A stretch of DNA of 64,000 nt from CAVVIO01 sp963748095 (GTDB taxonomy: Bacteria > Bacteroidota > Bacteroidia > Bacteroidales > UBA10428). The position numbers and the translations under genes are program-made. Where the stretch lies: NCBI GenBank assembly GCA_963748095.1, contig CAVVIO010000033.1, positions 1-64,000 on the forward strand. Reading direction: 5' to 3'. Numbering within the stretch: position 1 is the first letter of the stretch; every line of letters starts with the position of its first letter. This document shows, one piece after another, positions 35,868-43,636 of the stretch. The notes under the pieces were generated by a model, which was not told where the DNA came from, did no database searches, and saw only the letters and a program-made list of their open reading frames with translations.

Positions 35868-37304
35868 ATGAAATCAGTACACGATTTATCGAAGACAAAG
35901 ATTATTGCAACCATTGGCCCCGCCTGTCAATCAAAAGATATCCTGCGCAAAATGTTTTATGAAGGAATCGACGCCTGCCGTTTAAATTTTTCTCACGGCA
36001 CACATGAAGATCACCTGAAAGTAATCAATAATGTTCACGAACTAAACAAAGAACTCGGCACACATGTAGCTGTTATTACCGACCTTCAGGGACCGAAGCT
36101 CAGAATAGGAGAAGTAAAAAACAACGAAATTGAATTAAAAGAAGGAAGTACAGTCACATTTGTTACCAATGAATGCACCGGAGATGAAAACTGGTTATAC
36201 ATGAGCTTTAAGGAATTTCCGGCGGATGTAAAGACAGGCGATGCTGTACTGATCGATGACGGGAAGATAAAACTGGAAGTAGTGGAAACCAACCGGAAAG
36301 ACCGTGTTAAAGCAAAAGTGATTTACGGAGGGAAGCTTAGTTCGCACAAAGGCGTTAATCTGCCCGACACCCGGATTTCGATACCCAGCCTTACCGAAAA
36401 AGACCTGGCTGATGTGAATTTTATTCTCCAACAGGATATCGACTGGATTGCATTGTCGTTTGTGAGACATGCTTCCGATATTTCCGATTTAAAAGATATT
36501 ATCAAGAAACACGGCAAAGATGTTGGCATAATTGCAAAAATTGAAAAACCGGAAGCGATTAAAGAAATCGACAGCATTATCGAAGCAACAGATGCCATAA
36601 TGGTAGCAAGAGGTGATTTGGGTGTAGAGGTTCCTTTCGATGAGTTACCTTACCTGCAGAAAAAGATCGTCAACAAATGCATCGTTTCGTCCAAACCGGT
36701 TATTATTGCCACCCAGATGCTGGAAAGTATGATCACCAATTTCAGGCCTACACGTGCCGAAGCCAACGATGTGGGCAATGCCGTATTCGATAGCGCCGAC
36801 ACGTTAATGCTCAGCGGAGAGACTTCGGTAGGTAAATTTCCGGTAGAAGCCATCAGAAATATGCAACGTATTATCGATTTTTCAGAAGGAACGGAATTTA
36901 ACCTGAGTCACGAACATGTTCCGGCAAAAGATTCACCGGAATTTTTACGTGACTCTGTATGTTACAATGCCAGTCAGATGGCCAACCTCACAGGTGCCAG
37001 GGCCATTGTCACCTTCACAACTACCGGTGAAACAGCTATGAAAATATCGAGTCACCGGCCAAGAGCTGCCGTATATGCTTTTACACCCAATATAAGGATA
37101 CTCCGCAGGTTAAGCCTGGCCTGGGGTGTATGGTCGCTCCCCATCGAATCCGAAACCAGTATCAACGATGCAATCGACTACTCTACCCGTATCCTGAAAG
37201 AGAAAAAAATAATCAAAAAAGGAGACATCGTGGTTTTCATTGGAAGTTTGCCGGTTATGGAAAGCGACCTGATCAACACCATGAAAATAAGTTATATTGA
37301 ATAA
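35868..37304 (+). CDS. pyk: Pyruvate kinase
   Basis: Last step of glycolysis: phosphoenolpyruvate plus ADP gives pyruvate and ATP. Visible features of the 478-aa protein are SKTKIIATIGPA at the start, GIDACRLNFSHGTHEDH with the substrate Arg, DLQGPKLRIGE, the small B domain, the catalytic AKIEKPEAIKEIDSIIEATDAIMVARGDLGVEV block, IIATQMLESMI, PTRAEANDVGNAVFDSADTLMLSGETSVGKFP, and the C-terminal allosteric domain. Length is normal. It leads a three-gene unit with the HD and alcohol dehydrogenase genes (gaps of 11 and 19 bases). Confidence 0.97.
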   Translation: MKSVHDLSKTKIIATIGPACQSKDILRKMFYEGIDACRLNFSHGTHEDHLKVINNVHELNKELGTHVAVITDLQGPKLRIGEVKNNEIELKEGSTVTFVTNECTGDENWLYMSFKEFPADVKTGDAVLIDDGKIKLEVVETNRKDRVKAKVIYGGKLSSHKGVNLPDTRISIPSLTEKDLADVNFILQQDIDWIALSFVRHASDISDLKDIIKKHGKDVGIIAKIEKPEAIKEIDSIIEATDAIMVARGDLGVEVPFDELPYLQKKIVNKCIVSSKPVIIATQMLESMITNFRPTRAEANDVGNAVFDSADTLMLSGETSVGKFPVEAIRNMQRIIDFSEGTEFNLSHEHVPAKDSPEFLRDSVCYNASQMANLTGARAIVTFTTTGETAMKISSHRPRAAVYAFTPNIRILRRLSLAWGVWSLPIESETSINDAIDYSTRILKEKKIIKKGDIVVFIGSLPVMESDLINTMKISYIE

Positions 37305-37315
37305 AGTGTTACGGA

Positions 37316-38170
37316 ATGAATACTACTATTATTGAGGCTGAAGAGAAATGGTTACTGAAACTGTATGAATATAACCGCCTGTCATTTTCCGGTACGGACT
37401 TACCTTCTCACGATCAGTACCACCATTTAAGGGTGTGGTATTTTATTAAAGAATTACTCTTTGAATTAGAAAATGCCGGTATAGTTATCCCATCCGGATT
37501 ACCGGAAAAATTGATTTTTGCCGCGTTCTTTCATGATATCGGACTTACAAAAACACTGAATGAAGAACATGGGAAAATAAGCCGCCAGATATGCTCCGAT
37601 TATATCGGGCAAAACAACATTCAATTTTCTGACGGTGATGAAGAATTGTTGCATGCCATAGAACTCCACGATGACAAATCGTACAAAGCCGGTATAACAA
37701 ATAATTCCAATCCAGTAGACTTATATTCCCTGCTGACGGTTTGCGATGACCTCGATGCTTTTGGCGCTATTGGCGTTTTCAGGTATCTTGAAATTTATTT
37801 ATTACGGAATATCCCTGTTAAGGATCTTCCGGAAAGGGTATTACAGAATATAAAAACCCGATTCGGTAATTTCAATTTACAGTATTCCTTTTTAAAAGAA
37901 TACATGATAAAACATACCAAACGGTATGAATACACCCTGAACTTTTATACCCGATTGTCAGCATGCTTAAACAACAAAGCAGCTAACAAATACATCGATA
38001 CCGGTCCGGTTGAAGCGGTGAACTGGTTAATTGAAAATTTTGTTACTAAAAAGAAACACCCGGATAAAATAATTATCGGGAAACCGGTAAAAGAAAACAG
38101 CAGTTACCCGGATGAATTTATTCATAAATTTCAGGAAGAAATCAGAGCTACGAAATTAAGTTTACAATAA
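37316..38170 (+). CDS. HD-domain protein, probable metal-dependent phosphohydrolase
   Basis: The 284-aa protein has the spaced ligands of an HD hydrolase: SHDQYHHLRVW (first His), LIFAAFFHDIGLTKTLNEEHGKIS (the HD pair), a later AIELHDDKS and LLTVCDDLDAFG with the closing Asp. The substrate is unknown; HD enzymes of this size range from nucleotidases to signalling-nucleotide hydrolases. The C-terminal third (about 200-284) matches nothing I recognise. It is 11 bases after pyk and 19 before the alcohol dehydrogenase gene. Confidence 0.8.
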   Translation: MNTTIIEAEEKWLLKLYEYNRLSFSGTDLPSHDQYHHLRVWYFIKELLFELENAGIVIPSGLPEKLIFAAFFHDIGLTKTLNEEHGKISRQICSDYIGQNNIQFSDGDEELLHAIELHDDKSYKAGITNNSNPVDLYSLLTVCDDLDAFGAIGVFRYLEIYLLRNIPVKDLPERVLQNIKTRFGNFNLQYSFLKEYMIKHTKRYEYTLNFYTRLSACLNNKAANKYIDTGPVEAVNWLIENFVTKKKHPDKIIIGKPVKENSSYPDEFIHKFQEEIRATKLSLQ

Positions 38171-38189
38171 ATTGTAAAATACTTCTGCA

Positions 38190-39218
38190 ATGAAAGCAAT
38201 GATATTAGACGGGGTATATGATCTTAAGAAAACCGATAATCCGCTGAAGTTAGTGGATATTCCCGTTCCGCAGCCCGGCAAAAATGAATTACTGCTAAAA
38301 GTAAAAGCCTGCGGTGTATGCCATACCGAACTGGATGAGATAGAAGGAAGAACGCCGCCGCCGCACTATCCGGTAGTGCCGGGACACCAGGTAGTAGGAG
38401 AAGTAATGGAAGCGCCATCGGGAAGCCGTTTCAAAAAAGGCGACCGGGCAGGTGTGGCATGGATCTTTTCATCGTGCGGAAAATGCAAATTCTGCCTTTC
38501 GGGGAATGAAAACCTGTGTGAGCAGTTTGTTGCCACGGGAAGAGATGTGAACGGCGGGTACGCGGAATACATGGTGGTTCCCGAAATATCGGCCTACCCC
38601 ATTCCCGAAAATTTTACCGATTCGCAGGCAGCCCCGTTATTATGTGCCGGGGCAATCGGGTACAGGTCTCTCCGGCTTACCAACATGACTGATGGTATGA
38701 AACTGGGACTGACCGGATTTGGGTCTTCTTCACAATTAGTTCTTAAAATGGCCCGTTACAAATATCCCAACTCGGAAATATTTGTGTTTGCCCGAAGCGA
38801 AAAAGAACGTGCGATTGCACTCGATTCCGGCGCCACATGGGCAGGCGATACTTCCGAACATGCCCCGGCAAAACTTGATGCCATTATCGATACCACCCCC
38901 GTATGGAAACCGGTGGTTGAGGCTTTAAAAAACCTCGATGCCGGCGGGCGCCTCGTTATCAATGCCATCCGTAAAGAAGATTTTGATAAGGAGTACTTGT
39001 TACAACTCGATTATACCCAACACCTGTGGATGGAGAAAGAAATAAAAAGTGTTGCCAATGTAGCGCATAACGATGTAAGGGAGGTGCTGGAGCTGGCAGC
39101 GGAGATACCCATTATTCCCAGGGTAGAGGAATTTTCATTGAAAGATGCGAATAAGGCGCTCCTGGGGATTAAGAAAGGGCATATACGGGGGGCGAGTGTG
39201 CTGGTGATGGGGGAATAA
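38190..39218 (+). CDS. Zinc-dependent alcohol dehydrogenase
   Basis: An NAD(P)-linked medium-chain dehydrogenase. The 342 aa show catalytic-zinc ligands Cys44 (CGVCHTE) and His66 (PGHQVVGE; most relatives have GHE, so the neighbouring Glu is replaced by Gln), the structural-zinc cysteines 96, 99, 102 and 110 (CGKCKFCLSGNENLC), PLLCAGAIGYRSL with the third catalytic Cys, and a Rossmann region (GLTGFGSSSQLVLKMA). Coding sequence looks visibly richer in G and C than its neighbours (runs such as GCCGGCGGGCGCC), which may mean more recent acquisition. Repeat copy B starts at the base after its stop codon. Confidence 0.92.
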   Translation: MKAMILDGVYDLKKTDNPLKLVDIPVPQPGKNELLLKVKACGVCHTELDEIEGRTPPPHYPVVPGHQVVGEVMEAPSGSRFKKGDRAGVAWIFSSCGKCKFCLSGNENLCEQFVATGRDVNGGYAEYMVVPEISAYPIPENFTDSQAAPLLCAGAIGYRSLRLTNMTDGMKLGLTGFGSSSQLVLKMARYKYPNSEIFVFARSEKERAIALDSGATWAGDTSEHAPAKLDAIIDTTPVWKPVVEALKNLDAGGRLVINAIRKEDFDKEYLLQLDYTQHLWMEKEIKSVANVAHNDVREVLELAAEIPIIPRVEEFSLKDANKALLGIKKGHIRGASVLVMGE

Positions 39219-39326
39219 CTGATATTTTCTATGTCCTCATGCCGGACGGGCCTGCCTGGCGGCAGACAGGCACTTACTTTTTCCTAGATGAAAAAGTAAG
39301 CAACCCCGATAGCTATGCGGGGCAGG
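39219..39326 (+). repeat. Dispersed intergenic repeat, copy B (partial) with a 20-bp palindromic insert
   Basis: It matches copy C from TGATATTTTCTATGTCC (43247) to the end of the CCCCGATAGCTATGCGGGG element (39304-39322), then diverges. Between GCCGGACGGG and CACTTAC it carries exactly CCTGCCTGGCGGCAGACAGG (39251-39270), 20 bases absent from copy C at the same place. CTTACTTTTTC and GAAAAAGTAAG form an 11-bp stem in both copies. Confidence 0.85.
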
Positions 39327-39363
39327 GAGTGTACGATAAACTGTGTCAGTTTATCGTACACTC
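39327..39363. repeat. Perfect 17-bp inverted repeat with 3-base loop
   Basis: GAGTGTACGATAAACTG (39327-39343), TGT, then CAGTTTATCGTACACTC (39347-39363). It follows repeat copy B directly and is 109 bases after the alcohol dehydrogenase stop. No T-run follows. It would form a very stable hairpin in RNA and may act in transcript end processing, or be another mobile palindrome. Confidence 0.85.
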
Positions 39364-39631
39364 ACATGGTCGTTCGTGTTTTGCTTCAGACCGATTGTCC
39401 ATTGCTTCAAGCTTGCTGCCTGTTGCTTCGTCTTTTATTTTCTGCTTTCAGGTTATTGCTTCCCTTATTCTGCCTGTGTTCTGATCGTTTCCTTAACCTG
39501 TTCTTTCTTCCTTATTTCCTTTAGCCTGACTAAATGCTTCAAACACGTATTTTATGTAACGTTTCTGTTATTTTTTCACTGTTTGTTGTTTTTTATGGTT
39601 TGTAATTCCTTTCCTCAACTTGTTCCATCTC

Positions 39632-39841
39632 CTATATGAGAATACAAGATAAGGGATATGATCGAAAAATGCAAATTTTCTTGGAAGTGATGAAATGAGG
39701 ATAACCGTTTGATTGTGCGATAAGGGAGCATAAGTCACAGACTCCAGGTTTAGAATTTTTAAGAATGTGTATAGGCATTAAGCCGTTAGTAGCTTCCGGC
39801 TTAAGGCAGGCCTTAGCTGAACGCAAGAGGATTACCCTCAT
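39632..39841 (-). CDS. Small ORF, unrecognised
   Basis: 69 codons on the minus strand, with no overlapping stronger candidate. The peptide (RVILLRSAKACLKPEATNGLMPIHI, PGVCDLCSLIAQSNGYPHF) has no signal peptide and resembles no family I know. It may be a chance ORF or the remnant of a larger gene. Confidence 0.2.
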   Translation of the reverse strand: MRVILLRSAKACLKPEATNGLMPIHILKNSKPGVCDLCSLIAQSNGYPHFITSKKICIFRSYPLSCILI

Positions 39842-40164
39842 TTGTAAATCCTACAGATTTCAACACCTATTTAGAAAGCATTTGAATTACAATTCCCTGT
39901 TTATTTACCCGGGATAACTACATTATGCCGGTAAATAGATTAAATTTATAATTGTTTTAAATTATTTATTTGAATCATAGTCTGATGTATCTTTTCTCAA
40001 TTGTTTCCGTATAGTAGAAAACCTTACAACCAGATTTTTTATCAGCAAGTATCAAACGGTTCTGTATATCTCATAAGTTGTTAATTGGCCGTTATTTTCA
40101 TTTGATTTGCAGATACATCTCATCATTTATAAAATTGAACTAACATATTAAGCCGGAGTGCAAA

Positions 40165-42618
40165 ATGAAGGTAAAAAAGAATGCCTTTGATAAATTAAAA
40201 ACAATCGTCCAAAAAGATCTGGAGGCCAAAAAAGAATATTCATCAGTTAATAAAGCCGATGATACAAAAAGTGCGGCCGGAACAGAAAACTATTATTATA
40301 AAAAATGGCTTGCAACCCAAAAGGAATTAGAAGAAAGCGAAAAACTCAACCTGGAATTATTTAACAGTTTTCCTCATCCTGCCCTTGCATGGGAGAATAC
40401 AAAAGAGGGTTTGGTCCTTATTAATGCGAATACTCATTATCGCAATTTTTCAAAAGGAGAAATAAATAATTTAATTGGTAACAAAGCTACAGAAATATGG
40501 AAGGATGATCCGGATCTGATAAATTATCTGAATCTGTGTTCAACTAAGAAGGAATTTATAAGCACTGAATACAATTATTCATTCCATTCCGGCGAAAAAA
40601 GATCTGATGTCCTGTTGAATTTTAGTTATATGCCTCCTGGCAATGTATTTCTGTACATGGAGGATATTTCGTTGTTTAAAAGTGCAGAAAGAATTGTCGA
40701 CGATAAAGAGAATGAATTGGACCAGATTATTGAGGATCTTCCTGTTGGTATTGGTATCCTCAGTTATATGGGAAGGGTAGCAAAACTCAACAGGAAATTT
40801 ACTGAAATGTTCGGATACACGCAGAAAGAGATACCCACTATTAAAGAATTCTTTCAGTTGATTTATTCTGATGAAAATAAAAAAGAAAAAGCTTATGATG
40901 TCTTTCAGAAATTATTAATCCGTGCCAATAAACAAGACCGTAATCTTAAGCCAATAGTACTTGAGCTAAAATGTAAAAATAATGTGCCCTGCCATTCAGA
41001 AATTAAAATTAATATTATCGGAGAATACAGCCTGGTAACTTTCAACGATATAACTGACTTGCTGAAATCGCAGACAGTCATGCAACAGTCTGCCGATATA
41101 ATTGAAAGCATACAGGTAGGAATGTTCATTTACCATCTCGAGGATATACATGATGATCGTACTTTACGGTTGGTAAAAGTAAATCCGGCATCTTCTGTAT
41201 TAACAGGATCGGATACGAATAAAATGGTTGGTAAAACCATTGATGAAATATTTCCTCATCTGAGAGAAATGAATGTCCCCCAAAAGTATGCAAGGGTAGT
41301 TCGAACACAAAAATCCATCGAATTTGAAGAAATCAGTTATCTTGATCCGGAAAATTTTGAAAGAGCCTATTCGGTAAAAGCTTTCCCACTTCCCGATCAA
41401 CATGTAGGCGTTTCATTCGAAAATATAACAAATCAGAAGAAAACCGAAGAAGATTTAAGGACCAGTGAAGAAAAATTCCGGCAGATGGCCGAGAATGCTT
41501 CAGACATTATTTTTCGAACCGACCCATCACTTCGTCTAACCTATTTAAGTCCGGCAACAAAAACAATATTGCAATACGATCCTTCAGAGCTATTGAATAC
41601 CTATACCTGGGACCTGTTGACCCCGTTATCCAGAAACTACCTTGCACGCCGGATGGAAGTTCTTCAAGCCGAATGGGATCAGGGAAATTTTAATTCTCCG
41701 GCTAAAAACTCAGAAATAGAAATGATCCGGAAAGACGGGAGCACAATTTGGGTAGAACTCCGCGGATCGGCTATACTTGATAAGAATAAAGAGATAGTTG
41801 GTTTGAGCGGAGTCTGCAGAGACATTTCGGAAAGAAAAGCAGCAGAAGATGAGATAAGGGATGCCCTGGAGAAAGCCGAAGAAAGCGATAAATTAAAATC
41901 GGCTTTCCTGGCAAATATAAGTCATGAAATCAGGACACCCTTAAATGGCATACTCGGATTTACAGGTATGCTCGATAAACCGGAAATTAGTGTTGAGAAA
42001 CGTCAACAATTTGTACAATATATACAATCCAGCGGTAACCAGTTACTTAAGATCATCAGTGACATTGTTGATCTGTCAAAAATAGAAACCGGGCAGGTGG
42101 AAATAATGAACCATAAAACCAATCTGAATAGCCTTTTTGGTAATCTTTTATCACAAGTCGAACAGGAAAAGATAACCGCTAATAAACAGGATATTCAGAT
42201 CATCATGAATCTGGGATCGGAAAAACCGGATTTCGAAGCAGAACTGGATAACATCCGGTTAAAACAGATACTTGACGGGTTGTTGAATAATGCCTTAAAA
42301 TTTATTAAAAAGGGTAAAATAGAATTCGGCTATTCCATTCAGAGTTCCGAAATGCTTCAGTTCTATGTAAAAGATACCGGGATCGGTATTTCCAAAGAGA
42401 AACAGGAAGTAATTTTCAATCGTTTCCGGCAGGAAGATGATTCGTTTACACGAAAATTCGGAGGCACAGGTCTGGGACTATCTATTTGTAAAGGATTGAT
42501 AGAATTAATGGGCGGAAAAATATGGGTGGAATCAGAAAAAGAAAAAGGTACTGCATTCTATTTTACTTTACCTTGCAAGACATTGTCAGCAAAGAGAAAA
42601 TACCTCAAAAAACAGTAA
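40165..42618 (+). CDS. Multi-PAS sensor histidine kinase
   Basis: A soluble (no membrane helix seen) two-component kinase of 817 aa. After a charged N-terminus come about four PAS-type modules: roughly 65-175, 180-300 (IIEDLPVGIGILSYMGRVAKLNRKFTEMFGY), 305-425 (IIESIQVGMFIYHLEDI) and 440-560 (FRQMAENASDIIFRTDPSLRLTYLSPA, ending CRDISERK). HisKA follows with His587 in FLANISHEIRTPLNGILGF, then HATPase_c (NNALKFIKKG, VKDTGIGIS, GGTGLGLSICKGLIELMGG). The frame closes ten codons after FTLPCK with KRKYLKKQ, while a receiver domain continues in the -1 frame, so this is probably the front part of a hybrid kinase. Confidence 0.93.
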   Translation: MKVKKNAFDKLKTIVQKDLEAKKEYSSVNKADDTKSAAGTENYYYKKWLATQKELEESEKLNLELFNSFPHPALAWENTKEGLVLINANTHYRNFSKGEINNLIGNKATEIWKDDPDLINYLNLCSTKKEFISTEYNYSFHSGEKRSDVLLNFSYMPPGNVFLYMEDISLFKSAERIVDDKENELDQIIEDLPVGIGILSYMGRVAKLNRKFTEMFGYTQKEIPTIKEFFQLIYSDENKKEKAYDVFQKLLIRANKQDRNLKPIVLELKCKNNVPCHSEIKINIIGEYSLVTFNDITDLLKSQTVMQQSADIIESIQVGMFIYHLEDIHDDRTLRLVKVNPASSVLTGSDTNKMVGKTIDEIFPHLREMNVPQKYARVVRTQKSIEFEEISYLDPENFERAYSVKAFPLPDQHVGVSFENITNQKKTEEDLRTSEEKFRQMAENASDIIFRTDPSLRLTYLSPATKTILQYDPSELLNTYTWDLLTPLSRNYLARRMEVLQAEWDQGNFNSPAKNSEIEMIRKDGSTIWVELRGSAILDKNKEIVGLSGVCRDISERKAAEDEIRDALEKAEESDKLKSAFLANISHEIRTPLNGILGFTGMLDKPEISVEKRQQFVQYIQSSGNQLLKIISDIVDLSKIETGQVEIMNHKTNLNSLFGNLLSQVEQEKITANKQDIQIIMNLGSEKPDFEAELDNIRLKQILDGLLNNALKFIKKGKIEFGYSIQSSEMLQFYVKDTGIGISKEKQEVIFNRFRQEDDSFTRKFGGTGLGLSICKGLIELMGGKIWVESEKEKGTAFYFTLPCKTLSAKRKYLKKQ

Positions 42619-43013
42619 CAACGGAAAAGAAATATAACTGGCAGGATAAAACGCTACTTGTTGTTGAAGATGAAACAATAATGGTGGAATACCTGAAGAT
42701 TATTCTGAATGAAACGGGTATCACTATCCGTTATGCCGGGAACGGGCAGGAAGCTGTTGAAGAATGTAAGTCTCCGGATATCGACCTGGTATTGATGGAC
42801 ATCCGGTTACCTGTAATGAACGGATACGATGCTACCCGTATCATTCGTTCAGCCAGGGCCGATCTGCCGATCATCGCACAAACAGCAAACGCCCTGCCAC
42901 AGGACAGGGTTCTTGCATTCGAATCGGGATGTAATGATTTTATTACAAAACCTGTTGACCGCGTACAATTGCTTGATTTAATAGATCAATATCTGGTTAA
43001 GAAAACTATTTAA
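42522..43013 (+). CDS. Receiver domain, probably the frame-shifted C-terminus of the hybrid kinase
   Basis: The real domain covers about residues 40-160 of this frame: WQDKTLLVVEDETIMVEYLKII, phosphorylation site Asp93 in LVLMDIRLPVMNGYDA, IIAQTANA and the conserved Lys in DFITKPVD. The nominal ATG at 42522 lies inside the kinase HATPase region and yields unrelated residues, and no plausible start exists between the kinase end and the receiver. Reading KDIVSKEKIPQ after FTLPC needs only one extra base near 42574-42581, giving the PAS-HK-receiver layout common in Bacteroidota. An independent receiver made by reinitiation is the alternative. Confidence 0.8.
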   Translation: MGGIRKRKRYCILFYFTLQDIVSKEKIPQKTVTTEKKYNWQDKTLLVVEDETIMVEYLKIILNETGITIRYAGNGQEAVEECKSPDIDLVLMDIRLPVMNGYDATRIIRSARADLPIIAQTANALPQDRVLAFESGCNDFITKPVDRVQLLDLIDQYLVKKTI

Positions 43014-43078
43014 CGTTAGCTCGATATAAGAAATTTTGACAAACTATAACAGATTGAATACATTCAACATATATTTTT

Positions 43079-43124
43079 GTCATGTTGAGCCTGTCTGCGC
43101 CAGGCAGACGATAGCGAAACATCT
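43079..43124 (+). repeat. GTCATGTTGAG...GCGAAACATCT motif split by a palindrome
   Basis: GTCATGTTGAGC is separated from GATAGCGAAACATCT by CTGTCTGCGCCAGGCAGAC, an imperfect palindrome related to the CCTGCCTG/CAGGCAGG elements. Compare the uninterrupted motif at 35758-35784. Confidence 0.6.
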
Positions 43125-43142
43125 GTATTATATGAATATTGA

Positions 43143-43580
43143 TATTTCACGAAGCCTGTCCTGTTTTTGCAGGGTTACCAAAGACAGAATTTTGTAAGCT
43201 TTAGTATAAAAGACATATCTGTTCAATTGACTAAAATTTGATATGATTGATATTTTCTATGTCCTCATGCCGGACGGGCACTTACTTTTTCCTAGATGAA
43301 AAAGTAAGCAAACCCCGATAGCTATGCGGGGCATGAAAAAAAATAAGCTTGCTGGCTTTTCATAGTATTCTTATCTCACGTGGCACGGCATTCCTGCCTG
43401 CCGTAACGCCAGATCAGGCAGGTTTTTCAGTGCTCGCTCTTATGGTGTCACTTTAAATAGTAATACTTTTAGTACCATATTATTACAAAATTGACATTAA
43501 TATAATTCCTAATATCTCATGGATTCCACTTGTCATAACACTTTGTGGGTATTTTAAAAACTGGGGACTCAGAATGACAA
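43143..43580 (+). repeat. Dispersed intergenic repeat, copy C
   Basis: The longest copy. Shared blocks with copy A run from ATTTCAC to GGACTCAGAATGACAA. Extra elements compared with A are CCCCGATAGCTATGCGGGG (43313-43331) and CCTGCCTG (43393-43400) with CAGGCAGG (43415-43422), a perfect 8-bp inverted repeat set between GGCACG and CTCGCTCTTATG. CCTG/CAGG at 43155-43173 replaces the palindrome seen at the same place in copy A. Confidence 0.82.
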
Positions 43581-43636
43581 GTATTAAAGTATCTCACATT
43601 GAAAAAACATATATCTAACTTTATTTCGAACTTACG

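Larger units (their letters stand above)
39219..40164. other. Long intergenic region with repeat copy B and a perfect hairpin
   Basis: 946 bases. It holds repeat copy B (39219-39326), a perfect 17-bp inverted repeat (39327-39363) and then about 250 bases with a strongly pyrimidine-rich plus strand containing several TTGCTTC strings. A 69-codon minus-strand ORF (39632-39841) encodes a Cys-containing peptide (PGVCDLCSLIAQSNGYPHF) that I cannot identify. No confident gene was found. Confidence 0.5.
43014..43636. other. Long intergenic region with repeat copy C
   Basis: 623 bases between convergent genes. It contains the split GTCATG motif (43079-43124) and repeat copy C (43143-43580) with at least three palindromic elements. 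No ORF or promoter was seen. Confidence 0.6.

Noticed and set aside
39239..39639. Three overlapping plus-strand ORFs after the alcohol dehydrogenase gene
   Set aside because: They start in repeat copy B and run through the pyrimidine-rich stretch in different frames with no family likeness; hydrophobic peptides are expected from such DNA.
42600..42620. Classical programmed -1 frameshift heptamer at the kinase end
   Set aside because: The A6 run is in phase as C AAA AAA C, so the P-site tRNA would have to re-pair with CAA; it does not fit X XXY YYZ. I keep slippage only as a minor alternative to a simple indel.
35377..43580. Intergenic repeats as insertion sequences
   Set aside because: None of the three copies contains a transposase reading frame or matching terminal inverted repeats; they can only be called non-autonomous or structural repeats.
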